Shown: positions 8,331-16,229 of the stretch, piece by piece
Position numbering within the stretch: the first letter of the stretch is position 1
How the letters are laid out: every line of letters starts with the position of its first letter
Assembly: GCF_014207985.1 (NCBI RefSeq)
Contig: NZ_JACHMI010000001.1
Coordinates: 7,051,001-7,115,000 of the forward strand
DNA: 64,000 nucleotides
Direction of reading: 5' to 3'
DNA from: Nonomuraea rubra
GTDB taxonomy: Bacteria; Actinomycetota; Actinomycetes; Streptosporangiales; Streptosporangiaceae
Translations under genes and position numbers: made by a program
Notes under the pieces: generated by a model
Told to the model about the DNA's origin: nothing
Databases searched by the model: none
The model's input: only the letters and a program-made list of their open reading frames with translations

Positions 8331-9920
8331 ATGAGGCCGTTCGAGATCGGGTTGGTGGTAGCGGAGGCGCTGGCGTGTCTCGGTCTGGCGTTCCGGCCGG
8401 TGCGCGTCTCCGCAGTGTTCGCGCCGGCGATTCCGGTTGCGGTCGTGGCGCAGGTGCTGGTGGAGGGGGCGCGGTGGCCCATGGCGCCGGCGTACGCGCT
8501 GGCAGCGGCGCTGACGGGGTTGTGGGCACGCCGCGCGGTGACCACCGTGCGAGCGCTTCCGCGACTCCGGCCGGCCCGGCCGCGGGCGGGGACCGTGCTC
8601 GGGCCGGTCGCGATGGTGGTCGTGATGGTGGTCGTGATGGTGGTCGTGGTGGCGGTGCCGTTGCTGCTGCCCGTGTTCCGCTTCCCGCGTCCCACCGGCC
8701 CTCACGGTGTCGGCACCCTCACCTACCACTGGACCGACCACTCCCGCCGCGAGATCCTCGGCCCCGATCCACGGGCGCCGCGCGAGCTGATGGCGCAGAT
8801 CTGGTATCCGGCCCAGGCCGATCCGTCCGCGCCGCGTGCCTCGTACGTGCAGGACGGCCCCATCACGGACGGCATCGCCCGGCTGCTCGGCGCGCCCGGA
8901 GTCACCTTCCAGCACCTGCGGCAGGTACGCACCAACGCCGTCGCCGACGCGCCCGCCGCTCCCGGCCGGCACCCCGTGCTGGTCTTCCTGACCGGCGCAC
9001 AGGGCTTCCGTCAGTCGAACACGTTCCAGGCCGAGGAACTGGCCTCACACGGGTACGTGGTCGCCGCGCTCGACCAGCCGTACACCGCCGCCGCGGTCAC
9101 CTTCCCCGGCGGGCGCACCGTGCAGGCCCTGCCCCGGGACCGGATGAGCGCGCTCATCGAACAGAGTCTCACCCCGGCGGCCACGCCTCCCGTGCTTCAC
9201 GGCCGCGCGTTCCCCGAGGGGCTGATCCCGCATCTCGCCCGCGACGTGCCGTTCGCCCTGGACCGCCTGCGCGACCTCGACCGCGCCGACCCTCGCCGGG
9301 TCCTGACCGGACGGCTCGACGTGGCGCGGGCCGGGGTGTTCGGCGTGTCGCTGGGCGGCATCGTCGCTCCCCTGGCCGCCAACCTGGAGCCCCGCCTGCG
9401 CGCCGGTCTCGTCATGGACGCCCGCATGACCGCCGACGTCGTGCGTGACGGCATGCGCACCCCTGCCATGTGGCTCACCAGGGACGCCGCCACCATGCGC
9501 CGCGAGGGCTGGGACGAGGCCGAGATCGAGCAGCACCAGACGACCATGCGAGCGGTTTACGAAAAACGTCCGGCCGACGGCTACTTCATCACCATGCCGG
9601 ACACGTTCCACCTCGACTACACCGACGCGACCGCCTGGTCGCCGCTCATCGGCATGCTGGGTTTCTCCGGCCCCATCGGGGCAGAACGGGCCCACACCAT
9701 CATCAACGCCTATACCCTCGCGTTCTTCGACACGTACCTGAAGGACGCCCATCCGGCCCTTCCCGTCTTCTCCGGCGTGCGCGCCGAGGCCACGCCGACC
9801 TCCTCCCGGGCACCGGCTCCTACCGCACCCGACAACCGAGGCCGTACGAGCCGACCTGCCGGCGCCCTGGTGACCCTGCCTGCCGGCGAGAAGCCAAGGG
9901 GGCATGAAGGATGGGGCTGA
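8331..9920 (+). CDS. membrane-anchored alpha/beta hydrolase, PAF-acetylhydrolase-like
   Basis: 529 residues from an ATG preceded by GAGGAGG. The first roughly 125 residues hold about four hydrophobic segments. The rest is an alpha/beta hydrolase resembling the platelet-activating-factor acetylhydrolase isoform II family: MAQIWYPAQ, PVLVFLTGAQGFRQ (oxyanion-loop region), nucleophile elbow GVSLGG, and a late PDTFHLDY carrying the likely catalytic His. Expected to hydrolyse a short-chain ester, with the active domain on one face of the membrane. It is divergent from a TetR gene with a shared operator. Substrate unknown. Confidence 0.82.
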   Translation: MRPFEIGLVVAEALACLGLAFRPVRVSAVFAPAIPVAVVAQVLVEGARWPMAPAYALAAALTGLWARRAVTTVRALPRLRPARPRAGTVLGPVAMVVVMVVVMVVVVAVPLLLPVFRFPRPTGPHGVGTLTYHWTDHSRREILGPDPRAPRELMAQIWYPAQADPSAPRASYVQDGPITDGIARLLGAPGVTFQHLRQVRTNAVADAPAAPGRHPVLVFLTGAQGFRQSNTFQAEELASHGYVVAALDQPYTAAAVTFPGGRTVQALPRDRMSALIEQSLTPAATPPVLHGRAFPEGLIPHLARDVPFALDRLRDLDRADPRRVLTGRLDVARAGVFGVSLGGIVAPLAANLEPRLRAGLVMDARMTADVVRDGMRTPAMWLTRDAATMRREGWDEAEIEQHQTTMRAVYEKRPADGYFITMPDTFHLDYTDATAWSPLIGMLGFSGPIGAERAHTIINAYTLAFFDTYLKDAHPALPVFSGVRAEATPTSSRAPAPTAPDNRGRTSRPAGALVTLPAGEKPRGHEGWG

Positions 9921-9940
9921 GGCGCGGAGCGACGGGTTGC

Positions 9941-10975
9941 TCAGGCGAGACTCCACATCCGGATCGTGGCGTCGAGACTGCCGGAGACGACGACGGGGGT
10001 GCCGTCCTCGCGTGTGCCCACGGCCAGGGCGCTGATGGTGCCGGTGTGACCGGTGAAGGGGCCGCCAAGGGGCAGGCCGGTGTCGAGGCCGCGCACCACC
10101 ACGTTGCGGTCGTCGCCACCTGAGACCATGACCGGTGTGCCGTCGCCGTCAGTGGTCGCCGCGACGGCGACATGGTAGGCGTCTCCTTCAGGCGTCAGCG
10201 GCTCCCCGAGGGGCCGGCCCGGCTCCAGGTTCCAGATGCGCAGCGTCGCTGGTGGGCTTCCGTCGTCCAGAGGGAAATTCCGAGCCACTGCCGAGATCAC
10301 GACACGCTGCCCATCGCCGCGCTCCGCGATCGCCAGCCCGTAGACCGTGCAGTTGAAGCAGGTGTTGAGCGGTTTGCCGACGGGTTTACGCGTGTCGAGG
10401 TTCCAGATCCGCACCCTTGAGTCGGTGGTGCCGGTCACGAAGACGGGCGTTCCATCGGCGCGATGGGTGACCTCGATGTCCGTGACACCGGAATGGTGAC
10501 CCCACCAGGGCTTGCCGATGTACTTGCCGGTGTTCAGGTTCCACATGTGGAGTGCCACCGTTTTGCGGCCCTCGCCGCTGGAGATGATGACCGGCGTACC
10601 GTCACTGCGCTTCCCGACGGCGACGGCGTGGACGAGCTCGTGCCCGGTTCTGAGCGGTTTGCCCTAGGGCCGGCCCGTGTCGAGGTTCCACATCCGTACG
10701 GTGCCGTCCTCGCCGCCGGAGACGATGACGGGAGTGCCGTCGCTGCGCTCGCCGATCGCGAGCGCGCTGATGCCCCGGGTGTGGCCCTTCAACGGTCCGC
10801 GCAGTTCACTTCCGAACGGTGGGACCGCTGCGGCGGATGCCTGCCTGGCTGGTTGGCCTGCGTGGGCCGGTGTCGTCGCCATCACCGCGGGCGGGTGCCG
10901 GCACGTGCCTGCCACCAGGAGAGCCGGCGCCACCACCAGCGTTCCGGCACTTCTCCCGACTGCACGTCGCGCCAT
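9941..10975 (-). pseudogene. WD40 beta-propeller protein interrupted by an in-frame TAG
   Basis: Read as one frame, this encodes about 343 residues: a signal-like N-terminus (TLVVAPALLVAGTC) and six WD40-type blades of about 50 residues. Each blade carries the phrase DGTPVxVSGG...xxWNLxTG. The frame is broken only once, at TAG 10664-10666, between DTGRP and GKPLRTGHE at the end of the first blade. Other blades have a hydrophobic residue at that place (RKPVGKPL, GRPLGEPL), so one change from a TTG Leu codon would explain the stop. Homology continues in the same frame immediately after the stop. Either a recent nonsense mutation, a sequencing error, or two separate products (10664-10975 and a reinitiated 9941-10558). 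Confidence 0.8.
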
Positions 10976-11221
10976 CCCCTCGTCCTCTCAAGCGTTCCAC
11001 CCGGGCGTGATCATGGGCAGGCGTCACTGTGGCTGCCGGGCTCCCTGTCCAGGAAGAGCTCACCGGCACTCCTGACCCCCGGCCACCTCCGTGTGCCTCA
11101 CGTGGGCACCAACCTGCTCGAAGCCCGCATACGACGACACGTCGGCATCGCCCTCGACCTGCTCGGATCGGCTGGACCACGCCGAACATGGGCCCCTGCG
11201 GCTCACCACCCGGGAAGACGA
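10976..11221. other. intergenic region, no gene recognised
   Basis: 246 bp between the 5' end of the WD40 gene and the 3' end of the amidohydrolase gene. Short open frames exist on both strands, but none has a ribosome binding site or a recognisable domain. Confidence 0.4.
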
Positions 11222-12868
11222 TCAGGCGAGCGCGCCGTCGTCGTGGACGACGTCACCGCCGATGACGGTGGCGCCGACCGACAGGGTGGCGATGCGGTCG
11301 GGCGCGACCGTGAGCAGGTCGTCGGACAGCACGGCGAAGTCGGCCAGCATGCCGCGGGCCAGCGTCCCCTTGCGGTCCTCGGCGTGCTCGGCGTACGCGG
11401 AGCCGATCGTGTAGGCGCGCAGCGCCTGCTCGGGGGTGAGGGCTTCGCCAGGGGCGAGCGGCGCGCCGGAGGCGGTGCGCCGGTTGACCATGTCGTGGAT
11501 GTTCAGCAGCGGGCTGCCGTGCGCCACGGGCGCGTCGCTGCTGCCCGGCAGGACGACCCCGGCGTCGAGGAGGCTGCGCATGCGGTAGCAGCGTTCGCTC
11601 CGCTCAGGGCCGAGCGCGGCGATCATGCCGTCGCCGATCTCCGTCAGGAAACGTCCCTGAGGGACGGCGATGGCGCCGAGCGCGGCCAGCCGTTCCACCT
11701 GGGTACCGGTGGCGACGGCGAAGTGCTCGATGCGGTGGCGGGGGTCGCGGCGCGGGTGGGCGGCCTGGGCGGCGGCGAAGGCGTCGAGCGCGAGGCCGAT
11801 GGCGGCGTCGCCGATGGCGTGCGCGGCGACCTGCCAGCCGCAGCGGTGCGCTTCGACGATCATGTGCCGTAGCTCGTCCGGGTCGAACAGCGGGAAGCCG
11901 GAGTTGTCCGGCTCGTCGTGGTAGCCGGTGCACATGTGGGCCGAGCGTCCGATCAGGGAGCCGTCGGTGGCGACCTTGGTGGCGCCGACCTTCAGCCGGT
12001 CGTCGCCGAACCCGCTGCGCAGCCCCAGGTCGAGCCCGAACCAGGTGTTCCCGGGCTCGAACACGCCGAGGTCGTGCAGGACCGTGAGGTACGGCATGAC
12101 CGTGGCCCTGACGTTCAGCAGGCCGCGCTCGACCGCCAGGTGGAAGGCGTGCAGGTCGACCGGGCCGTGCCCGATGTCGCCGACGGCGGCGATGCCGGGC
12201 TCGGTGAAGCTGGTCAGGCCCTCCGAAACGGCCACGGTGTTGGCGGCGGCGATCCCGGCGACGATCGTCTCGACGGGCAGAGGCCGGAAGGTCCCCGTGA
12301 CCAGGGGCTGGGCCCGTTCCTGGAGCAGCCCGGTGGCCCGGCCGGCTGCGTCGCGCTCGACGTGGCCGCCGTCCACGTCCGGCACGCCCAGGCCGCCGGG
12401 GTAGCCGGCCAGCTCGAAGGCCGCGGTGTTGGCCACGCCCATGTGGCAGGAGACGTGTTCGAGCCAGACCGGCCGGCCGCCCGCGACCGCGTCCAGGGCC
12501 TCGGCCGCCGGGTGGGCGCCCAGCTTGTTCTGGTCGTAGCCGGAGCCGTGGATCCAGGCGCCCGGCTCCAGCTCCGCGGCGCGTTTCGCCACGGCCGCGT
12601 AGAGGGCGTCCAGGGTGGGGGCGGCCTCGGCGCGCAGGTCCAGCTCCAGGAGCCGCCTGCCGCGCAGGCTGAGGTGCTGGTGGGCGTCGTTGAACCCCGG
12701 TACGGCGGGCGCTCCGCCCAGGTCGTGGACCTGCCGCGCGGTGCAGTGCGCGACCTCCTCGTCCACGCCGGCGATGCGCCCGGCGAAGACGCCGACGGTG
12801 TGCGCCGTGGGGCGGCGCGGGTCGAGGGTGGTGAAGCGGCCGTTGGTGAACAGAGCGTCGAGTTGCAC
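11222..12868 (-). CDS. amidohydrolase family protein, YtcJ-like
   Basis: 548 residues from a GTG. The N-terminus LFTNGRFTTLDP and the metal-binding HxH motif in FNDAHQHLSLRG mark the YtcJ/N-substituted formamide deformylase-like branch of metal-dependent amidohydrolases. Later motifs include QVAAHAIGDAAI and RIEHF (further metal-ligand His) and PGSSDAPV with the conserved Asp. Cytoplasmic; the substrate (an N-formyl or amide compound) cannot be told from sequence. Ten bases upstream ends a short open stretch encoding a transmembrane-like tail, possibly the remnant of a co-transcribed permease. Confidence 0.88.
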   Translation of the reverse strand: MQLDALFTNGRFTTLDPRRPTAHTVGVFAGRIAGVDEEVAHCTARQVHDLGGAPAVPGFNDAHQHLSLRGRRLLELDLRAEAAPTLDALYAAVAKRAAELEPGAWIHGSGYDQNKLGAHPAAEALDAVAGGRPVWLEHVSCHMGVANTAAFELAGYPGGLGVPDVDGGHVERDAAGRATGLLQERAQPLVTGTFRPLPVETIVAGIAAANTVAVSEGLTSFTEPGIAAVGDIGHGPVDLHAFHLAVERGLLNVRATVMPYLTVLHDLGVFEPGNTWFGLDLGLRSGFGDDRLKVGATKVATDGSLIGRSAHMCTGYHDEPDNSGFPLFDPDELRHMIVEAHRCGWQVAAHAIGDAAIGLALDAFAAAQAAHPRRDPRHRIEHFAVATGTQVERLAALGAIAVPQGRFLTEIGDGMIAALGPERSERCYRMRSLLDAGVVLPGSSDAPVAHGSPLLNIHDMVNRRTASGAPLAPGEALTPEQALRAYTIGSAYAEHAEDRKGTLARGMLADFAVLSDDLLTVAPDRIATLSVGATVIGGDVVHDDGALA

Positions 12869-13150
12869 GAGGTTGCCCTATCGGTTGCGGACGGGAGCGG
12901 GCTGCGCGGCGGCCTTCTCACGATCATGGGTGGTACGGCGGGCGAGCGCCAGGACGCACGCCAGCGTGAGGAGCAGGACGTTCTCGCACCCGACGCGGTC
13001 GCCGAGATGCCGCCGAACGGGCGGCGGGCTCGACCCCTGCTTCCGTGACTTCAGAACCGTCCGTACAGAAGCCGATGTCGATAATGGCTTGTCGGCTCCG
13101 TCCCAGGGCACATGCGGCCATCGTGGCCGCACCACACCAAGGAGACCAGC

Positions 13151-13594
13151 ATGGCGATTCAGCGCATGGACAACGTCCTCATCGTGGTCGACGACCTGGA
13201 CGCCGTCATCGCGTTCTTCGTCGAACTCGGCATGGAGCTGGAGGGCAAGGGCCCGCTGGAGGGCGAACGCTGGGCGGAGCGCGTCATCGGGCTCGACGAC
13301 GTCCGGCAGGACGTCGCCATGCTGCGGACCCCCGACGGACACGGCCGGGTGGAGCTGGCGAAGTTCCACCGGCCGGAGGCGATCAGCACGGAGCCGAAGG
13401 ACGCGCCGGTGAACACGCTGGGCATTCGCCGCATCATGTTCGCGGTGGACGACATCGAGGACGTCGTCGCCCGCCTGCGCGCCCATGGCGCCGAACTCGT
13501 CGGCGAGCTGGAGCAGTACCAGGACAGCTACCGGCTCTGTTACGTCCGCGGCCCCGAAGGCCTCATCGTCGGGCTGGCGGAGCAGCTCGGGTAG
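13151..13594 (+). CDS. VOC (glyoxalase/dioxygenase fold) family protein
   Basis: 147 residues. The ATG at 13151 is chosen because AAGGAG lies just upstream. Two beta-alpha-beta-beta-beta modules are visible: MDNVLIVVDDLDAVIAFFVELGM, then IRRIMFAVDDIEDVVARLRAHGAELVGELEQY, ending RGPEGLIVGLAEQL. Members bind a divalent metal through Glu and His residues and act on small electrophiles, antibiotics or aromatic compounds. The exact reaction cannot be assigned. Monocistronic, followed by the convergent RDD gene. Confidence 0.9.
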   Translation: MAIQRMDNVLIVVDDLDAVIAFFVELGMELEGKGPLEGERWAERVIGLDDVRQDVAMLRTPDGHGRVELAKFHRPEAISTEPKDAPVNTLGIRRIMFAVDDIEDVVARLRAHGAELVGELEQYQDSYRLCYVRGPEGLIVGLAEQLG

Positions 13595-13597
13595 CGG

Positions 13598-14296
13598 CTA
13601 CCGCTCCGCCCGCACGACCTTGCTGCCGGTCAGGTGGTCGAGCACCCGGCGCCGGTCGCCCCACGCGACGGGTATCCAGTCCAGCCAGGCGATCGGTCCC
13701 AGCATCAGGCTGAGCCGCCGGACGATGCCGGTGACCGGGTGGATGCGCAGCCCGGTCTCGGTCACGACGCACAGTCCCATCAGGCGCTTGCCCGGGCTCG
13801 TGCCGGTCCAGGCCTCCACCAGCCCCAGGCCGACGATCGACCAGAGCAGGGCCAGCGGCACGCCCACGGTGTAGAGGAGCCCGGCGTAGCCGTAGACGTC
13901 GCATTGCGTGGGCCCGACGGCCACGCACCCCTCACCGATCTTGACGTACACGAAGGGCGGGAACGCCAGCGAGAAGCCGCTGCCCAGCTCGGCGATCCGG
14001 GCGATGCCCCGCACCAGCAGCGTGAGCGTGACGCCGACGAGCGGCAGGTTGTCGATCACGACGGCGACCAGCCGCACGTCCATGGGAGCGGGCGGCGCCG
14101 ACGCTAAGCCGGCGAACGTGGCCGCCGCCTCTCTCGGCGTGCCGAGCCGGCTCAGGGAGTGCTCCAGCTCGCCCGCCTCGGCCGCGTCGGACAGATGCGC
14201 GCCGAGCTCCGCCTTCGCCTTGTCCCGGGACGAGCCCAGCAGATGGCGCCCGACCCGCTCCGCGTAATCGTCGATGATCTCTTGCTCGTTGCTCAT
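13598..14296 (-). CDS. RDD-family membrane protein with N-terminal HAAS-like domain
   Basis: 232 residues. Residues 1-65 (IIDDYAERVGRHLLG, AHLSDAAE, LGTPREAAATFA) match the HAAS/DUF1700-like helical domain that accompanies PadR regulators. The remainder has about four membrane segments and the RDD-type motif GTSPGKRLMGLCVV. Its start overlaps the stop of the PadR gene by 4 bp (ATGA), so the two are translationally coupled. The pair resembles actinobacterial PadR plus membrane-sensor modules. The transported or sensed ligand is unknown. Confidence 0.88.
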   Translation of the reverse strand: MSNEQEIIDDYAERVGRHLLGSSRDKAKAELGAHLSDAAEAGELEHSLSRLGTPREAAATFAGLASAPPAPMDVRLVAVVIDNLPLVGVTLTLLVRGIARIAELGSGFSLAFPPFVYVKIGEGCVAVGPTQCDVYGYAGLLYTVGVPLALLWSIVGLGLVEAWTGTSPGKRLMGLCVVTETGLRIHPVTGIVRRLSLMLGPIAWLDWIPVAWGDRRRVLDHLTGSKVVRAER

Positions 14297-14679
14297 TCCC
14301 GCACCTCACCGAGTGTGTCGAGGAGCTGTCGCATGCCGTCGACCAGGCCGCTCCACTCGGCGCGCAGCGTGGCGAGGTACGTGCGACCCTCCGGCGTGAT
14401 GACGTAGTACTTGCGCGGCCTGGCCCGCCCTTCCGCTTCCCAGGTCGCGGCGATGTGGCCGGAGTCCTCCAGCCGGTGCAGCAACGGGTAGAGCGTGCCC
14501 TCCTTGACCCGCAGGACTCCCTCGCCCGTTTCCCGCAGCACTTTCATCAGCTCGTAGCCGTATCGACGGCGAGCGCCGAGGACGGACAGCACGGCCAGCT
14601 CGGTGGTGCCGCGGGCGAGCTCGCGCCGCAGGCGGGCGATGGTCGCCGATTCCGATGGCAGCTCGGTGTCCTCGGACAT
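14293..14679 (-). CDS. PadR-family transcriptional regulator
   Basis: 128 residues. The winged helix is clear: RGTTELAVLSVLGARRRYGYELMKVL, then VKEGTLYPLLHRLEDSGHI and RARPRKYYVITPEGR. First gene of a two-gene operon with the RDD/HAAS protein (4-bp overlap). A perfect 17-bp inverted repeat lies 10 bp upstream of its ATG, as expected for autorepression. The inducer is unknown. Confidence 0.94.
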   Translation of the reverse strand: MSEDTELPSESATIARLRRELARGTTELAVLSVLGARRRYGYELMKVLRETGEGVLRVKEGTLYPLLHRLEDSGHIAATWEAEGRARPRKYYVITPEGRTYLATLRAEWSGLVDGMRQLLDTLGEVRE

Positions 14680-14688
14680 GAGACCACA

Positions 14689-14729
14689 GTACGACCCGAT
14701 ACCTTACGTGGCAAGGTATCGGGTCGTAC
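14689..14729. promoter_or_regulatory. perfect 17-bp inverted repeat upstream of padR
   Basis: Arms 14689-14705 (GTACGACCCGATACCTT) and 14713-14729 (AAGGTATCGGGTCGTAC) match over 17 of 17 bases around a 7-bp spacer. It lies between the padR start (14679) and the stop of the minus-strand gene ending at 14753. The core ATACCTT-N7-AAGGTAT resembles PadR-type operators in actinobacteria. A transcribed copy would also make a strong hairpin ending the upstream gene, though no T-run follows, so it may serve both roles. Confidence 0.8.
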
Positions 14730-14752
14730 GAGCCTCCCCGGGAGGACTCAGA

Positions 14753-15529
14753 TCAGTCGGTGACCCAGTCCATGTGCTCGATCCAGAGCTGGAACAGCGC
14801 CCGGTCCCCCAGCACTTCCAGCGCGGAGGCCGCACCCAGCGGCCGGCGCCTGCTGAGCACCAGCAGCAGTTCGGCGGCCGGCCCGCGTACCGCGACGTCC
14901 GCCTTGGTGTGCGCGCGTTCCAGGACGACCCGGTCCGGTTCCCGGCGTGCCACCCACTCCCCGGGCGCGTCGGTCGCGTGGAAGTGCAGGGTCTGGCCGT
15001 TGCCGCGCATCGCGGCGGCGAAGTCGGGCCTGTTCTCCCAGTAGCCGCGGGAGGTCATCGTCGCCAGCCAGTCCTCGGTGGCCGCGACGGCGAGCTCCGG
15101 CGCCAGCTCGTACCGCAGTCCGAGCGCCGCGGCCGCGTCCGCCCGGTGCACGCAGACCTCGCCGAACAGCCGGCGTGACCAGAACGGCACGCCCGCGGCG
15201 CCGCCGGACGGATCCCACACCGGCGTGTCGTCGTCGGCCGAGTCGAACGCCCGCTTCGCCTCGGCCGCGCCCTCGGCCAGCCAGTCGCGCCACTGCCCCG
15301 AATCGGCCGGTCCGGGGACGTAACCGGCGTACGCCCTGCTCGGCTCGCTCATCCGCTCACCCACGAGCATGGCCACCATGCGCTGGGTCCCGCCGACGTG
15401 GTCGACGAGATCGGCCAGCGTCCACTTCGGGCAGGTCGGCACGGGCGCCGTCGCGTCCTTGCCGTCCACCCACTCGGCGAGCGTGCGCGTCTGTTCGACC
15501 ACGGCCTTCACGTACGCGGATGTGTCCAT
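14753..15529 (-). CDS. maleylpyruvate isomerase-family (mycothiol-dependent, DinB-like) protein
   Basis: 258 residues. The ATG at 15529 sits 5 bases after GGAGG and is preferred over a TTG four codons earlier. The N-terminal half has the four-helix DinB-like pattern with WTLADLVDHVGG (potential metal-binding His) and RRLFGEVCVHRADAAAALG. The C-terminal segment (DVAVRGPAAELLLVLSRRRPL) is the usual companion domain. Related enzymes use mycothiol, the actinobacterial thiol, and bind a metal. The substrate cannot be named. Upstream is a DHFR-like gene on the same strand, 58 bp away. Confidence 0.87.
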   Translation of the reverse strand: MDTSAYVKAVVEQTRTLAEWVDGKDATAPVPTCPKWTLADLVDHVGGTQRMVAMLVGERMSEPSRAYAGYVPGPADSGQWRDWLAEGAAEAKRAFDSADDDTPVWDPSGGAAGVPFWSRRLFGEVCVHRADAAAALGLRYELAPELAVAATEDWLATMTSRGYWENRPDFAAAMRGNGQTLHFHATDAPGEWVARREPDRVVLERAHTKADVAVRGPAAELLLVLSRRRPLGAASALEVLGDRALFQLWIEHMDWVTD

Positions 15530-15587
15530 CTGCACCTCCAAGTGCTCCGTCGATTCCTGCTGAAACGTGTCATGTCATGAACCCTCC

Positions 15588-16142
15588 TCAGCCCGCGGCC
15601 GGCCGGTAGCGCAGCCAGACGACCCCGGACCGGTACGGCGTGGCCGCTACCAGCTGCAGCCGGATGGGACCGGCACCGTCGAGGATCCGCGGCCCGGCCG
15701 GCCAGAGGTGCGGGTTCACCCAGAACCAGAACTCGTCGGCCAGACCGTGCCGGGCGAGGGTGTGCGCCAGCTCCCCGCATCCGGAGACGATCAGGTTGCC
15801 CCGGTGCTTCTCCTTCAGGGCCGGGACGGCCTGGACGACATCGCCCTCGATGAGGGTGGCGTTCCAGCCCAGCGATCCGGCGAGCGTGCGCGAGGCGACG
15901 TACTTGGGCATGCCGTTGATCCGCTCCGCGTAGTGCCCCATCGACGGGTCCTCGCCGAGGTGCGGCCAGACGGCGGCCAGCCCTTCGTAGGTCTTGCGGC
16001 CGAGCAGCAGCGCGTCGGCCAGGATCAGCTGCTCGAGGCCCGCGTCACCGCTGTCGGCGTCGAGCTCCAGCCAATCCTCGGGGGTGGGCGCCTCGAAGGC
16101 GCCGTTGACGGTGATCTGGTTGTGGATGACGACCTTTCCCAT
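15588..16142 (-). CDS. dihydrofolate reductase family protein (RibD C-terminal-like)
   Basis: 184 residues. Visible signatures are MGKVVIHNQITVNGAF at the N-terminus, ADALLLGRKTYEGLAAVWP (NADPH-loop region), KYVASRTL, and GNLIVSGCGELAHTLARHGLADEFWFWVNP. This is the short actinobacterial DHFR/RibD-C-like group rather than housekeeping FolA, so a general NAD(P)H-linked reductase is the safest call. A second paralogue lies at 52125-52679. Confidence 0.9.
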   Translation of the reverse strand: MGKVVIHNQITVNGAFEAPTPEDWLELDADSGDAGLEQLILADALLLGRKTYEGLAAVWPHLGEDPSMGHYAERINGMPKYVASRTLAGSLGWNATLIEGDVVQAVPALKEKHRGNLIVSGCGELAHTLARHGLADEFWFWVNPHLWPAGPRILDGAGPIRLQLVAATPYRSGVVWLRYRPAAG

Positions 16143-16229
16143 GCGTTCGAGGCTAGGGAGCCACCCGGGACGCCCGCATCGGTCGAACGACTGCCGCTGA
16201 GCCGCCGGGCACCGGGCGGGCGGCGGCCG

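Noticed and set aside
8601..8660. GTGGTCGTGATG-type short repeats in the hydrolase gene as a possible repeat element
   Set aside because: They encode a Val/Met-rich membrane helix and reflect its composition. No array structure.
10664..10666. Programmed readthrough or recoded stop in the WD40 gene
   Set aside because: No conserved stimulatory structure was seen and one Leu-to-stop change is a simpler explanation. Kept only as a remote alternative.
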